64,000 bases of DNA from Quercus robur (GCF_932294415.1 NC_065538.1:81357834-81421833); one strand, 5' to 3'. Numbered from the stretch's first letter, positions 34,115 through 45,680 are shown. A program made the numbers and translations. Notes: a model not told the origin generated them from the sequence alone.

Positions 34115-35539
34115 CGTGGAAAAATAATGCAGTTGACTAGAATTAATAAACTTTCATTACGTATGTGACAGACCAAACTCTTTCAGACCAAACTCTTTCA
34201 ACTCTCTCTGTCTTTTTTAATTTAATTAATTTTTAGTTTTATTATAATTTAATTCTTCATATCTCTGTTTTAAGCCTATTTGTCTAACTCTGTGACAAAC
34301 ACTGAAGTTGGCATAAGAGAATCTCTTAATAATTGGACTAAAATCAAGGACCATCACTATGGGCTAAATGTCGTATGGATGATACACTAATAGAGAAATA
34401 GGTTTGAATAATTTGATATCTTGGTTTGGTAAATTTGTTAAAAGTATTTTTGGGGTTGCTTAAAATTATTCAATTGATTATCTTTATCGTAATTCATGTA
34501 AAGCAGATTGTAACCCAACAGATTAGAGCTTGGACTATTACGAAGTTGTAACCCAACAACTTTCAAGTGCATTTTTTTCAAATTACATAAGAAACTAAGA
34601 AACAAGATAATAATAATAATAATAATAATATTAAACTTATAAATAATCCGTCAAATACAAAGCATGGTAATATAAATATACAAATTGTCGGTCTATTTTT
34701 AGTGTAGTTGTGGGGAGTCAAACTGTGGTCACCCTGACAATCCCTCGCTCACAATGATGCTCATGTGACTTAAACCCATGACTTGGCTCTGATATCATTT
34801 GTCAAACCGTGTGCCACTCCACCTTAAAATATATTAGTGATGTGGAAGACACTCAAGCCTTTTATGGCATTCAACAATGCGTCCTACAGGCCTTTTTTAG
34901 AGTAGTTGTAGAGAATTAAATTGTGATCTCTCAACACAAATAGTTTCCAAATTTCACATTGTAACACCACAAAGATAAGAATTCTTCAATAAATAAAATA
35001 TACACTCATAATCTATAAACATTAATTTTTATCTTGTTGAGTATATAAATTCATAATGAATGACATAATAAAAAACTATAAGTTGGTTATAATTGAAAAA
35101 ATATGTGCGTTAATTTGTTATTGGTTATTCGTAGGTGCCATATTAATACGAAAATTTTGGAATTAACCTTAAACCCCTAATATACCAAAAATTTTGTGTT
35201 TTTCTTAATATCATTTATTTATGAGACCTAAAATTTTGTGTCAAAGAGAGGTAAATCATCCTCAAGTGTCCCAAGAAGGGTATGGTTTAACGGTTTACTT
35301 CTTGGATTAGACAAATATGGTGGACTTTAAAGAAATAATAGAGGGATTTTTTTTTTCGTTGAATAGAGAGGAATTAGTATTAATATCATATATAATGTGA
35401 GAGTATAATCATATTTCAGTTAAATTATGTAAACTTATAAAATTACCTAAATTCTTTAGTTTCACCTCTGATCACCAAAAAAAAAAAAAAAAAAGTTAAA
35501 AAGATGCTACTAATACCTTGGCATGTATTTAGAACCTGT
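34115..35539. repeat. RLK-unit spacer, copy 1
   Basis: Non-coding, collinear with 61576-62356 plus 63210-63660, and partly with 52440-53243. Landmarks: AGAATTAATAAACTTTCA, GACTAAAATCAAGGACCATC, TTCACATTGTAACACCAC, AATGAATGACATAATA. It contains an (ATA)n run near 34609-34630. The site matching the solo-LTR insertion at 62357 is empty here, at about 34808. Confidence 0.8.
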
Positions 35540-36434
35540 GAACCATTTTACTGGCTTAATCACTTTTAATCTAAAACTACCAATTAGTCCAATGTACGTG
35601 ATGAACCAAGTTCCATATAGCAAGCATGATCAATTAATAGCTAAAGCAAATAAATAAGTAATATAGAAATGCGGAAATAAAAACAAACCAAAGCTAAAAA
35701 CAAGAAAGTATTTAGGAAGAGGAAAACCTGAGCCTCCGAGGGAAAAAACCTCTCCCCCACCACATCATTGGAAAATTTCCACAAGATGAATAGTTGCAAT
35801 ACAAGAAAAACAATGGACCCTCCAAGCCCATATCCTCCAATGTACTTAAACCCTCTAAGCTCTTGCTAGCAATTGACTTCCCTGAGTCCTTTCTTCAACT
35901 AGCTTGTTGGAGACACCACCATTAAGCCACCAACGAAAAGCCACCAAAAGTATTGTATTTCAGATGACATCGTAAGTTTCCAAACTTTCACTCATATCGG
36001 ACAATAGTTAGCTATACGTGAATGAGATGAAGGGAATACAAGTTCAATCAAGAGCAAGACAATGGTGAAAGAAATAGAGAAGAGAGATTGAGAGTATTTA
36101 AACCTCAAAGGCAAAGAATCTCTCTCTACAAGGTGGGAAGATGAAAATGAGCTCCAGCAATAGGCTTATTCTTAGATCCCACTCTCTAGGAACGTCCAGC
36201 TTGCACATGGTGTGTGTTGGACTATATTGAAAAAGCATATCAGGATGAAATAGGACAATTTATCTGCATGCTGTTCGTGATATAGTCGCAACCTAGCTAG
36301 GTCGTAAAGACATCGTAACATGCCTTGTCAAAAGCCATCTTGATCTTCTGCAACGTGTCACTTGCAAGCTATGAAGATTGCATGAAGGCCGTGAGCTCTC
36401 AGGTACTTTTTACCCCAAATATAATTAAGCCTAG
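35540..36434. repeat. Dispersed repeat C, left part (interrupted by the 36435 element)
   Basis: Repeat A-related blocks (AGAGGAAAACCTGAGCCTCC, ACCCTCTAAGCTCTTGCTAG) sit in sequence that also recurs at 63670-64000. The sequence resumes after the LTR element at 43684-43800 (GGTACATAAAACG, AAAGCCAATAAAAAC). Confidence 0.62.
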
Positions 36435-37283
36435 TGTTAGGTTCTAAAGTTTAGGACTTTATGTATTTAGAACTCTAATTTGTATTGTTGGCAAACCATG
36501 ATCAAAAGAATGTGTTTAGAAGTGTTTAAAGCTAGCTCAAAGTTGTATGTCAATGTAAAGTTGTAATCGAGTGTAAAGCAGAAAGCAGTGTGGCTTTCGG
36601 CCTGGCTCGATCGATCGAAGCTTAGGCTCGACCGATCGAAGCTTGGGCAGATTGCTTTTCTGCAGAATTTTCCAACTCAGCCCTAGTTGTTTTAAAACGT
36701 TTTTAGGGTTTCTTATTTGTCCTAAGTATAAAAGGCAAACCCTAGCCACGTTTTAGTGTTGCTCATATTGTGGTTTGTGTAAATCTCTTGTGAGATCTAG
36801 AGGAGCTTTCCTTTACACAAACTTAGGGTTTTCAAGGAGGATATATTCTCTACACCTTGATGATCAAAACAGTTGCTGCCATTAAAGCTTAAAGAATACA
36901 CAAGCGGGGGTGCTTGTAGCTGGTGGGAATCCAAGAAAGAAGGAGTCCGTGGATTCGGAGCTTGCACGTGGTCGTGTCAGTAAGTTCTACTGGTTGGTAG
37001 CATTAGGAAGTCGAGCGGGAGTGCTTGTAAGTCCTTTTGTATGAACTTCGATTCTTTCTGATAGTGGATTCAAGTTTACCTTGAGGATAGCTAAGTCAAA
37101 TCCTCCCCAGGTTTTTACCGGTTTGGTTTCCTGGGTGATCATATCGTGTGTTATTTATTTTCCGCTGCTTTGCATGATATGATTGTTTTATTGTGATAAC
37201 CTAGACTTGTTTAATTGGACTAAGTAACAACTTGGCTAATTACCTAGGTTTAATCAATTGTTTAAGGGGTCTAAAAACTGTCA
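36435..37283 (+). repeat. 5' LTR (849 bp)
   Basis: Starts TGTTAGGTTCTAAAGTTTAG and ends CTAAAAACTGTCA. It contains a doubled CGATCGA motif (36604-36621 and 36625-36642) and, downstream, a TATA-like TAAGTATAAAAGG (about 36722-36734), which may be the LTR promoter. Confidence 0.93.
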
Positions 37284-37285
37284 AG

Positions 37286-37297
37286 TGGTATCAGAGC
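37286..37297 (+). other. Primer-binding site (initiator-Met tRNA)
   Basis: TGGTATCAGAGC begins two bases after the 5' LTR. Confidence 0.92.
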
Positions 37298-37359
37298 AGG
37301 TAGCTTTTTTGTTTTTGATCCTTTGATCTTTGAGCTGATCCTTGACCCCTGTTGTCATA

Positions 37360-39210
37360 GAACACGGACACTCTCTAGTTATTCCTCCTCACTTTGATGG
37401 GAATAATTATGCTTACTGGAAAGTAAGGATGAAAGCCTTCCTGAAATCCATTGATGAGAGGGTGTGGAATTCCGTTGAATACGGATGGGAGAAGCTCACT
37501 ACTCCTGTTAGTGAGTGACAAACTTCTCAAAAAGAAGCAGCTTCGTTTAATAGCAAGGCTATGAATGCGATTTTTAATGCTGTTTCTATGGAGGAATTTA
37601 AGAGAATCTCGAATGTTGAGATCGCTCATACTGCTTGGAATATCCTCCAGATTGTGCATGAAGGCACAAAGGCTGTCAAAATAAATAAATTGCAGCAATT
37701 GACTTCTAAATTTGAATGCATTAGGATGTCTGATGATGAATCTTTTGATGAATTCTATGCAAAACTGAATGATATTGTTAATTCTGCTTTTAACTTGGGT
37801 GAAATCTATGATCAACTTAAAATTGTTAGAAAGATTCTTAGATCTTTGACTGAAGACTTTAGACCCAAGGTGACTGCCATTACTGAAAGCAAGGATGTGG
37901 ACTCCATCCCTATTGATGAGCTTGTAAGATCTCTTCAATCCTATGAGTTGGATCTACCCAAAACTACCAAATCTAAATCAATGGCTCTTAAGTCAGTTGA
38001 TGATGTTGAAAGTGGTGGATTTGATGATGAACTCTCTGCTACAGAGATTGCCTATCTTGCCAAGAATTTTAGAAATTTTCTCAGGAATAACAATAGAAAG
38101 GCAAGAGGCACAAACACTGCTAAACCTAGAAATTTTAGGAAGTATGATCCCACTAAGGTTAATAACAATGATAAACCTAGAGAAAGAGTAGGTAAATCTT
38201 CAAATAATTCTTTGGGCTCTCAATGTTTTGGATGTCAAGGGTATGGACACTTGAAATTTGAATGTCCAACCTATTTGAAGTCTATGGGTAAGGCTATGGC
38301 TGTAACCCTTAGTGATGGTGAAGTTTCTGATCATGATTCTGATTGTAATGAGGATGGAAACTTTATTGCTTTTACTACTACTGTTGTAGTTGATGAGAGC
38401 ATATCTGTTGAAGAGAACCCTTCTGATGGGGAACTCTCTGAAGATGCAGATCTTCAAGAGGCCTATAACAAACTTTGCAAAGTTGCTGCAAAGGATGCTA
38501 TGAATGTTGAACTTGGCCTAAAGAAAATTGAATCTCTTGAGCTTGAAAAGAAAAATTTGCTTGTTAAATTATTTGATGCTAATGACCTTTTGAACAATGT
38601 GAAAATTGAAAACATGCTTTTGCTTGATAAAGTTAAATCTTTAGAACTTGATTTATCTGTTGCTAGATCTGCTAGTTCTAAACTTGATCAAATGCTGAGT
38701 ATTCAAAAGTCATCTTCTGACAAAACTGGTTTAGGTTATGTTGATAGCATCTGTGTGGCCGCTCCCCATTCCACTAAGTTTGTTCATTCATCTTCTTCTT
38801 CTGAACCTTCTGCGAGTGAGATAGTGAGTGAAATTGTCAAACCCCCTGTGAGTGAGGTTGCTAAACCCTTAGAAGGTTCATCATCTAGGAAGATCAGGGT
38901 TGATCTGAAAGAATCTAAGCCTAAGAAGCCTACCCTATCTAAGGACAAGACACATGATAAACCTGCATGGGTTTGTCATTTTTTTGGAAAGACTGGACAC
39001 ATACGTCCAAATTGCTACAAGCTGCAAGCTGCAAAGAGAGCAAACAAACCAAAAGTACCTGTGCCTTAAGCACTTGATCCTATGGTAGTTATTGGTGATT
39101 TGGTAAAGGCTTTAAACCTTTATTCTAATCCTGGAGTTGGAAATCATTCTCAAGTGAATAAGAACTCCAATGCTCATGGTGCATCTAAAAAGTTTTGGAT
39201 GCAAAAGACT
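37360..39210 (+). pseudogene. Copia-type gag polyprotein (one internal stop)
   Basis: Capsid-like N-terminal region: PPHFDGNNYAYWKVRMKAFL begins near 37391 and is the typical start of copia-type gag. A TGA at about 37516 interrupts it. The frame is then open from 37561 to 39069 (502 codons). It contains EFYAKLNDIVNSAFNLGE and RKILRSLTEDFRPKV, and a CCHC knuckle CFGCQGYGHLKFEC near 38223-38265. An acidic coiled-coil-like stretch follows (LELEKKNLLVKLFDANDLL). A second knuckle-like CHFFGKTGHIRPNC has Phe at the second Cys position. After the TAA at 39067 the same frame continues to KKFWMQKTCPN and another stop. Copia pol normally starts here with its protease, so the pol deletion begins exactly at the gag/pol boundary. 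Confidence 0.85.
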
Positions 39211-40499
39211 TGTCCTAACTGAGTCTTTCTGACATGGTCCTTGTGCTTCATTGCTCTACCCTTTGTGACCATTGTTCTTTGGTTTTTTTTTTTTTTTTTT
39301 TTTTTTTTTGTTGTTTCTAAGATTTGCATTGCATAACATTCATACATTTCATTCTAGGTGTTTTTATTTTTATTAAAATAAAAAAATAAAAAAAAGGGGA
39401 AAAGGAAGCACATTTTGTTTTTGCACTATTCTTCTTGGTTTTTGAGAACAAAGTTGGTCAATTTATTTTCACATAACATGTCTTTTGTACCTTGTTTAGC
39501 TTTGATGAGCTTATTTATTGTACTCTACTAGTTGAAGATTTGTAGTGCATGTTGTGTGGGAAAGATGTGTATGGTTTTTGATTACTATGTCTTAATCTTG
39601 AAGTCACTTGTTTTTAAATGTTGGACTTGAACTTATAGAGAAAGGCATAAATAACCATCTCACCACTGTTCACTAGCCAATCATGAACACCTTAGTGCAT
39701 ATCATAAGATTTTGTGCTCGAGAAAGTATAGCACATGCACAAAAAGAACATAAGGTGAAGCCTCGGTAAAAGTGCTTAATTCTTAAAATCTAATTGGTGT
39801 GTACTATTAGGTTTGATGCCAAACTCACATAAACTTAAAAATTGGAATGTATATTATGAGGCATAAATACAAGAAACTTACATGATTGCAAGCTTATGAT
39901 CTAGGAGATGTGGGAGTTATATGATGTAACTCTTCAGGTGATAGTTTCTTTTAAATTCTTTGTGATGAATTTTGTAAACTTTGTGATTGATTGCTATTCA
40001 TATATCACCTCACATGTATCTCATGTCTTTGCTAATCGCACACACTACACGAGTTACTCGTTGCTAAACATTGTACATGTTATTGTGTGTGTTTATGGTT
40101 TGACCAACCAAGTTTTTTTGCAATCACTTTGAATTATTTGCAAACTAAATTTGTTGCTTGAAAATTTGTGGAGAATGCAAAATTTTGTTTTTGGGAATAT
40201 TGGGCTTAAAATTCTTGTTTGGAAAATCATATCATCTCATACTCATGCATTTTTGTTCTTGAATTTCAATGCTTTGAGTTAAATCAATTTGTTTTTCAAA
40301 AATTGTGTTTTTCCTGAAAATATGGTGAGCCTCTACCTGATTCGATCGGTCCATTCTGTTTTTCGACTGATCGAAATTTTTAAAATTTTAAAATTTTTAA
40401 GAGAGGGAGCCTCTGTCTGTTTCGACCGATCGAAACTCGTGTATCAGGTTTTTTAACAAAGCAGAATAGGACTTTTTCAAAGTCACTATTCAAAAATTT
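39211..40499 (+). other. Internal non-coding region of the gag-only element
   Basis: There is no pol homology in any frame that I can see. It holds a poly-T run (39282-39309) and a pair of variant CGATCGG/CGATCGA motifs at about 40341-40435 that echo the LTR motif. The ORF 39908-40132 is not supported. Confidence 0.6.
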
Positions 40500-41194
40500 T
40501 CAAGCTTCTCTCCCTCTCTCCGCGTTGGCTCTTTGCTTCACCATCAAATTTTTGTCGTTTTCTTTCAAGATTTTTGTCCTTAGAAGCCGGTAAGACCCTT
40601 TTGCCCTTCTTTTTCAAGTTTATTTCTTGTTTTCATGCATTCTCATGGGTATTTTCGGCATCTTCAAAATTATTGGGGTTTTTGATGATTCAAGCCAATT
40701 CTTGTGTAATTGATCAATGGGTTTTTGTGCCATGATGTTATATTGATGTTCCCTATTGTTTAATTTGATCAATTTGGTGGTTTTTGAAAAATTGAAAATT
40801 CTAGGGTTTTGAATTTAATCCGAATTGGGGATTTTGTCAAATTGGCTTAAATTGATGAAATTGGCTTCTCCAATTGATGTAATTGGTCATTATTGTTGTT
40901 ATTCCATCATGTGTAATGATCAATTTGTCAATTTTTTAAAAATTGATCAAGTGGTTTTTATATTTTGGGGTTTTTTGTGTTAAAAACCTTTATGTGCAAG
41001 CCAATTTTGTAATTTGAATCTTTTTGACTCAATTCACTGCACTAGCACATGCATCATGACATTTAAAATTTGTTCATGCATCATATAGATTTTGTTTCTA
41101 TTTTTTGTTTTTGTGCTATCTTACAGTCTGCCTTTGGCTTTGGTTTTGTGGTTTTTGTTCTTTCGCTCTGTGTTTTGATCCTTATCTTAGCACC
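40500..41194 (+). promoter_or_regulatory. Probable spliced 5' leader of the second ORF
   Basis: A pyrimidine-rich stretch (CTTCTCTCCCTCTCTCCGCG, about 40504-40523) is followed by a donor-like CCG|GTAAGA at 40590. T-rich intron-like DNA rich in AATTG words follows. An acceptor-like CTTACAG at 41126 (or TCTTAG at 41190) lies just before the ATG at 41195. This has the look of a plant gene leader with an intron of about 540-600 bp. It is inference from sequence pattern only. Confidence 0.4.
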
Positions 41195-42274
41195 ATGCCT
41201 AGGAAAACTAGAGCTCATAGGACCATTTCCACTTCCTCTGAGTCTCCACCTAGAGTAGAGCTGTTTAAGAATGATAAGTGTAGAGAAGCTTATGACACCT
41301 TGAACTGTAGGCGTAAGATCTGGTCTGAGTGAGCTGTTGTGTTAGATGCGCTTGATCCGGCCATTAGGGCTAATTTTGAGTCTAGGGGTTGGTTGCCTCT
41401 CGTAGCGATAGATCATCCACCTCCGACCGCCCTAATTAGAGAGTTCTATTCGAATCTCTCTTGCCACATCTATGATTCTAACACCCTTGTTAGGAGTTGG
41501 ATACGAGGTGTAGAGTTCACCATTACCCCTCGGGTGGTGGCTGAGGCTCTTGGGGTGCCGGTTGTTCGGGATGCTGACTATCCCTATGATGAGTCACCCT
41601 CTTTAGATGTAGTCATGTCTTACATCACTGGATCATCTATCCAGTGGGGTTCTGATCCTCGGATCACGTCCACTAAGCTTACCGAGACTGCCTATCTCTT
41701 CTTTAGGATTGCGTGTCATTCCTTGTGGCCTATCTCTCTCTTCCACACCATCCCTTTAGAGCGATGTGTGTTTTTGTACGCCTTTGCTTCTAGAGCGTCT
41801 ATCAGTTTTCCTCACTTGTTCTTTCGTTCTTTGAACGAGATTCATAGGAGTTCTGCCGTAGGGCATGCGTTGATTCATCCTATTTTCATTCATAGGATTC
41901 TACTCTATTTGGGTCTAGATGGTTTTCCGTCAGGTGAGCTTGTTCATGTGATAGCTCCTATAGGTGCCACCTTTCTTCGTCAGAGGGCTGCTCAGTTGAG
42001 GGTCCCTCCTTCTCGTCCTAGAGGTGCGTCATCTAGTAGTGTTCCCCCTCCTCCCTCTTCTACAGGTACAGCTGTTGCTGAGCCTTCAGGTGCTGCTGCT
42101 GAGCCTTCAGGTGCTGCTGCTGATGCTGATGCTGCTGTTCCTCCACCTACTGCTACGGATGATTCAGACATTCGTCGCACGTTGGATCATGTCTTGACCG
42201 TTCAGGCGGCTCAAGGACAGATTTTGGTGGACGTGCTTGATGAGATCCGTGCCTTGCGTGCGAAGTTGGCGTAG
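41195..42274 (+). pseudogene. Second ORF: putative plant transposon protein family (one nonsense codon)
   Basis: The frame begins at ATG 41195 with basic MPRKTRAHRTIS. It meets a single TGA at 41330-41332 and continues in the same frame to a TAG at 42272, about 359 codons in all. The core contains FESRGWLPLV, LIREFYSNLSCHIYDSN, WIRGVEFTITPRVVAEALGV and RIACHSLWPISLFHTIP. This matches the pattern of the Pfam putative plant transposon protein domain (PF20167 by memory, not searched), which is often found in pol-less plant retroelements. The tail is low-complexity (Ser/Pro-rich, then the repeat EPSGAA, then a short leucine-rich helix TVQAAQGQILVDVLDEIRAL). No catalytic motif is recognisable and the function is unknown. 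Confidence 0.72.
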
Positions 42275-42834
42275 TTTAGACCACCTCCCTTTTGATGATG
42301 GATATCTTGTTTACCCTTTGACATTCCGTCACAAAAAGGGGGAGTACTTGTAGAGTTTTTGCTTTCAGGGGGAGACTTTTTGATTTTGGTTGGAGCTTGT
42401 GGAGTTTTAGATTGTATCTAGGTGCTTCACTGTGTACTTAACATTTTTAGTTCTTACCTTGTTTTTGATGGGATATTCATGTTAGGGGGAGTTTTATGTT
42501 TTTGTTGGTACTTTATTTGTTTCTTGTTTCAAACTGCTTATTGATTTATATTTATAAGTTATTCACTAATATATGTCTTTATTTGTGTGTTGTTTGAAAT
42601 CAAGAAGTTATTTTATTTACTTGTATTATTGTCACACATGCGGTTATGCATTTTGTTTAGTGTTTCAGGAAATATACAGGTTGATTCAATTGAGCTGCTG
42701 TCTACACTTGCAACTGATGGATAGTAGTTAGGATTGGATTTTTGTTTATGAGCATTATTTTGTAAAGGGCTTTTCAGTTTGTAAACTTTGAGCTTCTAAG
42801 TTGCGTTTTGTCATGGATTGCCAAAGGGGGAGTT
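42275..42834 (+). other. 3' untranslated region with repeated PPT-like motifs
   Basis: The purine motif AAGGGGGAG or GGGGGAG occurs at about 42337, 42369, 42485 and 42824. The last, directly before the LTR at 42835, is the probable plus-strand primer. The others are spaced copies. Confidence 0.7.
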
Positions 42835-43683
42835 TGTTAGGTTCTAAAGTTTAGGATTTTATGTATTTAGAACTCTAATTTGTATTGTTGGCAAACCATG
42901 ATCAAAACAATGTGTTTAGAAGTGTTTAAAGCTAGCTCAAAGTTGTATGTCAATGTAAAGTTGGAATCGAGTGTAAAGCAGAAAGCAGTGTGGCTTTCGG
43001 CCTGGCTCGATCGATCGAAGCTTAGGCTCGACCGATCAAAGCTCGGGCAGATTGCTTTTCTGCAGAATTTTCCAACTCAGACCTAGTTGTTTTAAAACGT
43101 TTTTAGGGTTTCTTATTTGTCCTAAGTATAAAAGGCAAACCCTAGCCAAGTTTTAGTGTTGCTCATATTGCAGTTTGTGTAAATCTCTTATCAGATCTAG
43201 ATGAGCTTTCCTTTACACAAACTTAGGGTTTTCAAGGAGGAGAGATTCTCTACACCTTGATAATCAAAACAGTTGCTGCCACTAAAGCTTAAAGAATACA
43301 CAAGCGGGGGTGCTTGTAGCTGGTGGGAATCCAAGAAAGAAGGAGTCCGTGGATTCGGAGCTTGCATGTGGTCGTGTCAGTAAGTTCTACTGGTTGGTAG
43401 CATTAGGAAGTCGAGCGGGGGTGCTTGTAAGTCCTTTTGTATAAACTTCGATTCTTTCTGATAGTGGATTCAAGTTTACCTTGAGGATAGCTAGGTCAAA
43501 TCCTTCCCAGGTTTTTACCGGTTTGGTTTCCTAGGTGATCATATCGTGTGTTATTTATTTTCCACTGCTTTGCATGATATGATTGTTTTATTGTGATAAC
43601 CTAGACTTGTTTAATTGGACTAAGTAACAACTTGGCTAATTACCTAGGTTTAATCAATTGTTTAAGGGGTCTAAAAACCGTCA
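42835..43683 (+). repeat. 3' LTR (849 bp)
   Basis: Same length and ends as the 5' LTR, with about two dozen substitutions by eye. Confidence 0.93.
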
Positions 43684-43689
43684 CCTAGG

Positions 43690-43746
<57 letters not shown>

Positions 43747-43933
43747 TACATAAAACGTTGTCACTGAATAAAGCCAATAAAAACATAAACTTAACAGTAG
43801 TGTCTATTATTTGTACCAATGGTTTTAAAATATTCATTCAATTCGATATAGCAAAAATTTTAAGATTCTTCTAAAAGTATTCAAAATGACTACACAACAA
43901 GAACATGATTATGTCAACAAGACATGCTAGCTA
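43684..43933. repeat. Poly-A tract, end of repeat C and RLK 3' flank
   Basis: A run of about 55 A (43690-43744) follows the TSD. The end of dispersed repeat C comes next, then RLK downstream sequence (GTCTATTATTTGTACCAATG) shared with 59295-59435. Confidence 0.75.
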
Positions 43934-44230
43934 TCAACCTTGAACCATTGTAACAGTAACATTGTTAACAAAGCATTTTGTTTGGCTGCGTTGAGAGGAA
44001 TCTGTAATCTGCCTTTCGGTGAATGCTAGTTTCTTTGGATGAGGCATATCAACAATCTCACTTTTAAGCATGGATACAACAATGGATACAGTCAGCCTAT
44101 CTTGGGCAAATTCTTGCACACACAACAGCCCGACCTGTATGCATCTCAAAATCTCCATTTGAAAGCTGGGTTCAAATATCATTGAGTCTATTAATGTTAA
44201 AGTGTTGTCTGCCTTACACATTTTCCATGC
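43934..44230 (-). pseudogene. RLK3: isolated last exon of an S-receptor-like kinase
   Basis: Only exon 7 remains (ILRCIQVGLLCVQEFAQDRL, VVSMLKSEIVDMPHP, VNNVTVTMVQG). The splice acceptor is mutated (CACG in place of CAG/G). The last Arg codon has become TGA at 43934-43936, and about three residues are deleted after RQI. Exons 1-6 are absent: at about 44290-44330 the sequence changes to the segmental-duplication copy 2. Confidence 0.88.
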
Positions 44231-44330
44231 CGTGAAAAATGAAAATAAGAATGAAATTGTTATTATCAATACCAAAACTTATTAAAGAACTAAAGGCAGT
44301 TGAGGTTTTAAAAAATGAGGCATGCTTGTG

Positions 44331-45649
44331 CGTTAATTTGTTGATATCCCCATATGCTATCATTTTGACAAAAAAGTCCGTTTAATCATGAATGTTAGAT
44401 AATGCTTGTGCGTTAATTTTTTGGATCATCCATGATCAATCGTTAAACTTAGATGGCGAAATGATGTTGTGTTTGAGCAATGTCCATGTCCAGGTCTGGC
44501 GGCCTGGCCAAGCTCCATATATCCATTCTTCATGACCATGGGAGATATTGATTCATGAGAGAACAGGTCATTGCAATTTATAGCTGGGACTTATGTCCTA
44601 GAAACCACAGGTGCGGCTCCAGCGCCGCTGCACTCGCACCCAATGTGCACTGATGCGACGTGTGGTGCGTGACGCTGCTGACCGTGCGTCCATGCCGTGT
44701 TAGTTTTTTTTTTGTGTTTTTTTTTCACTGATTCTGGTCGAAACAGGTGCCGAAACGGGCGTTGAAACGGCTAAAACGACCCAATTCTGCTCGAAACGGG
44801 TGTCGATATGGCTGAAACGGATGCTAAAACGAGCTGCCATCACGTCGCTGGCCTCCATTCTTCTGCTTCATCTGGCCTTGTGAGAGAAGAAGAAAAAAAA
44901 AGAGAGAGAAGGAAGAAGAGAAAGGACGATTCATGTGCATTGGTATAAGAGAGAAGGATAGATTTTTGAATATGTGTATTGCTATAAGAGATAAGGACTT
45001 GAAAAGTCAAAAAGATAGAAAATGTTGCAACTTGTGAAAACAGTAAAAATATTCTTTGATTTTATTACCTTTACACATCAATTTTTGTTATTCTTTAATA
45101 CTTTGATTTTATCACCTCAATAATTTAATATTATAAATATGTTATATATTGGGCTAAAATTGGAGTTGTGTAAACACTATTATAATATATAAAAATATGC
45201 TTTTAAATTTATTAATATATGTTTCCCATTACTCTTAAATTGGTATATGTTTACCATATATAAAAAAACATGCATAGTAATATATAGAAAAAATATATAT
45301 ATATATTTAATAATTTTTTAATTACTGTACACTGTTGCATCCGCACCCTACTTTTTAAAAAATTGTCGAGTCCTGCATCCGCATCTACATCCGCACCTGA
45401 ATCTGAATCCACACTCGTCCTTCATAGCTTATATCAAATATATTAGGTTCCAGGACAGTTGAAGGAAAGGAATGTAACATACATTCATTGGACCTAATGG
45501 CATATTTTCTCCATGCAGTTGATACGAGAATTCAATCCTCATCTTACTCATAAGTCATAACAAAAAAAAAAGTACATTTATTTCCAATTCAAATGTTCAC
45601 TTTCATTGACGAATGATTAGTCAGAATTACTTGTATACCTTGAAGAAGT

Positions 45650-45680
<31 letters not shown>

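Larger units (their letters stand above)
36435..43683 (+). mobile_element. Gag-only LTR retrotransposon with an extra ORF (7.25 kb, perfect TSD)
   Basis: LTRs of 849 bp (36435-37283 and 42835-43683) are flanked by the perfect 5-bp duplication CCTAG (36430-36434 and 43684-43688). An initiator-Met PBS follows the left LTR and a PPT precedes the right LTR. The internal 5.55 kb holds a copia-like gag, then no protease, integrase or RT at all. About 2.1 kb of non-coding DNA follows, then a second ORF (41195-42274) unlike any retroelement pol product. By eye the two LTRs differ at roughly two dozen positions (about 97% identical), so the insertion is moderately recent. This fits the non-autonomous gag-carrying class (TR-GAG or LARD-like); an autonomous partner must supply pol. 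Confidence 0.93.

Noticed and set aside
39908..40132. Possible pol remnant in the gag-only element
   Set aside because: Hydrophobic low-complexity translation; none of the integrase or RT motifs (HHCC, DDE, YVDD) can be seen in any frame.
41992..42180. 62-codon minus ORF rich in Ala/Ser
   Set aside because: Antisense of the low-complexity tail of the second ORF in the 36435 element.
42880..43086. ORFs of about 70 codons at 42880 and 62402
   Set aside because: Same frame inside homologous LTRs; covers the CGATCGA motif and promoter-like region and has no domain.
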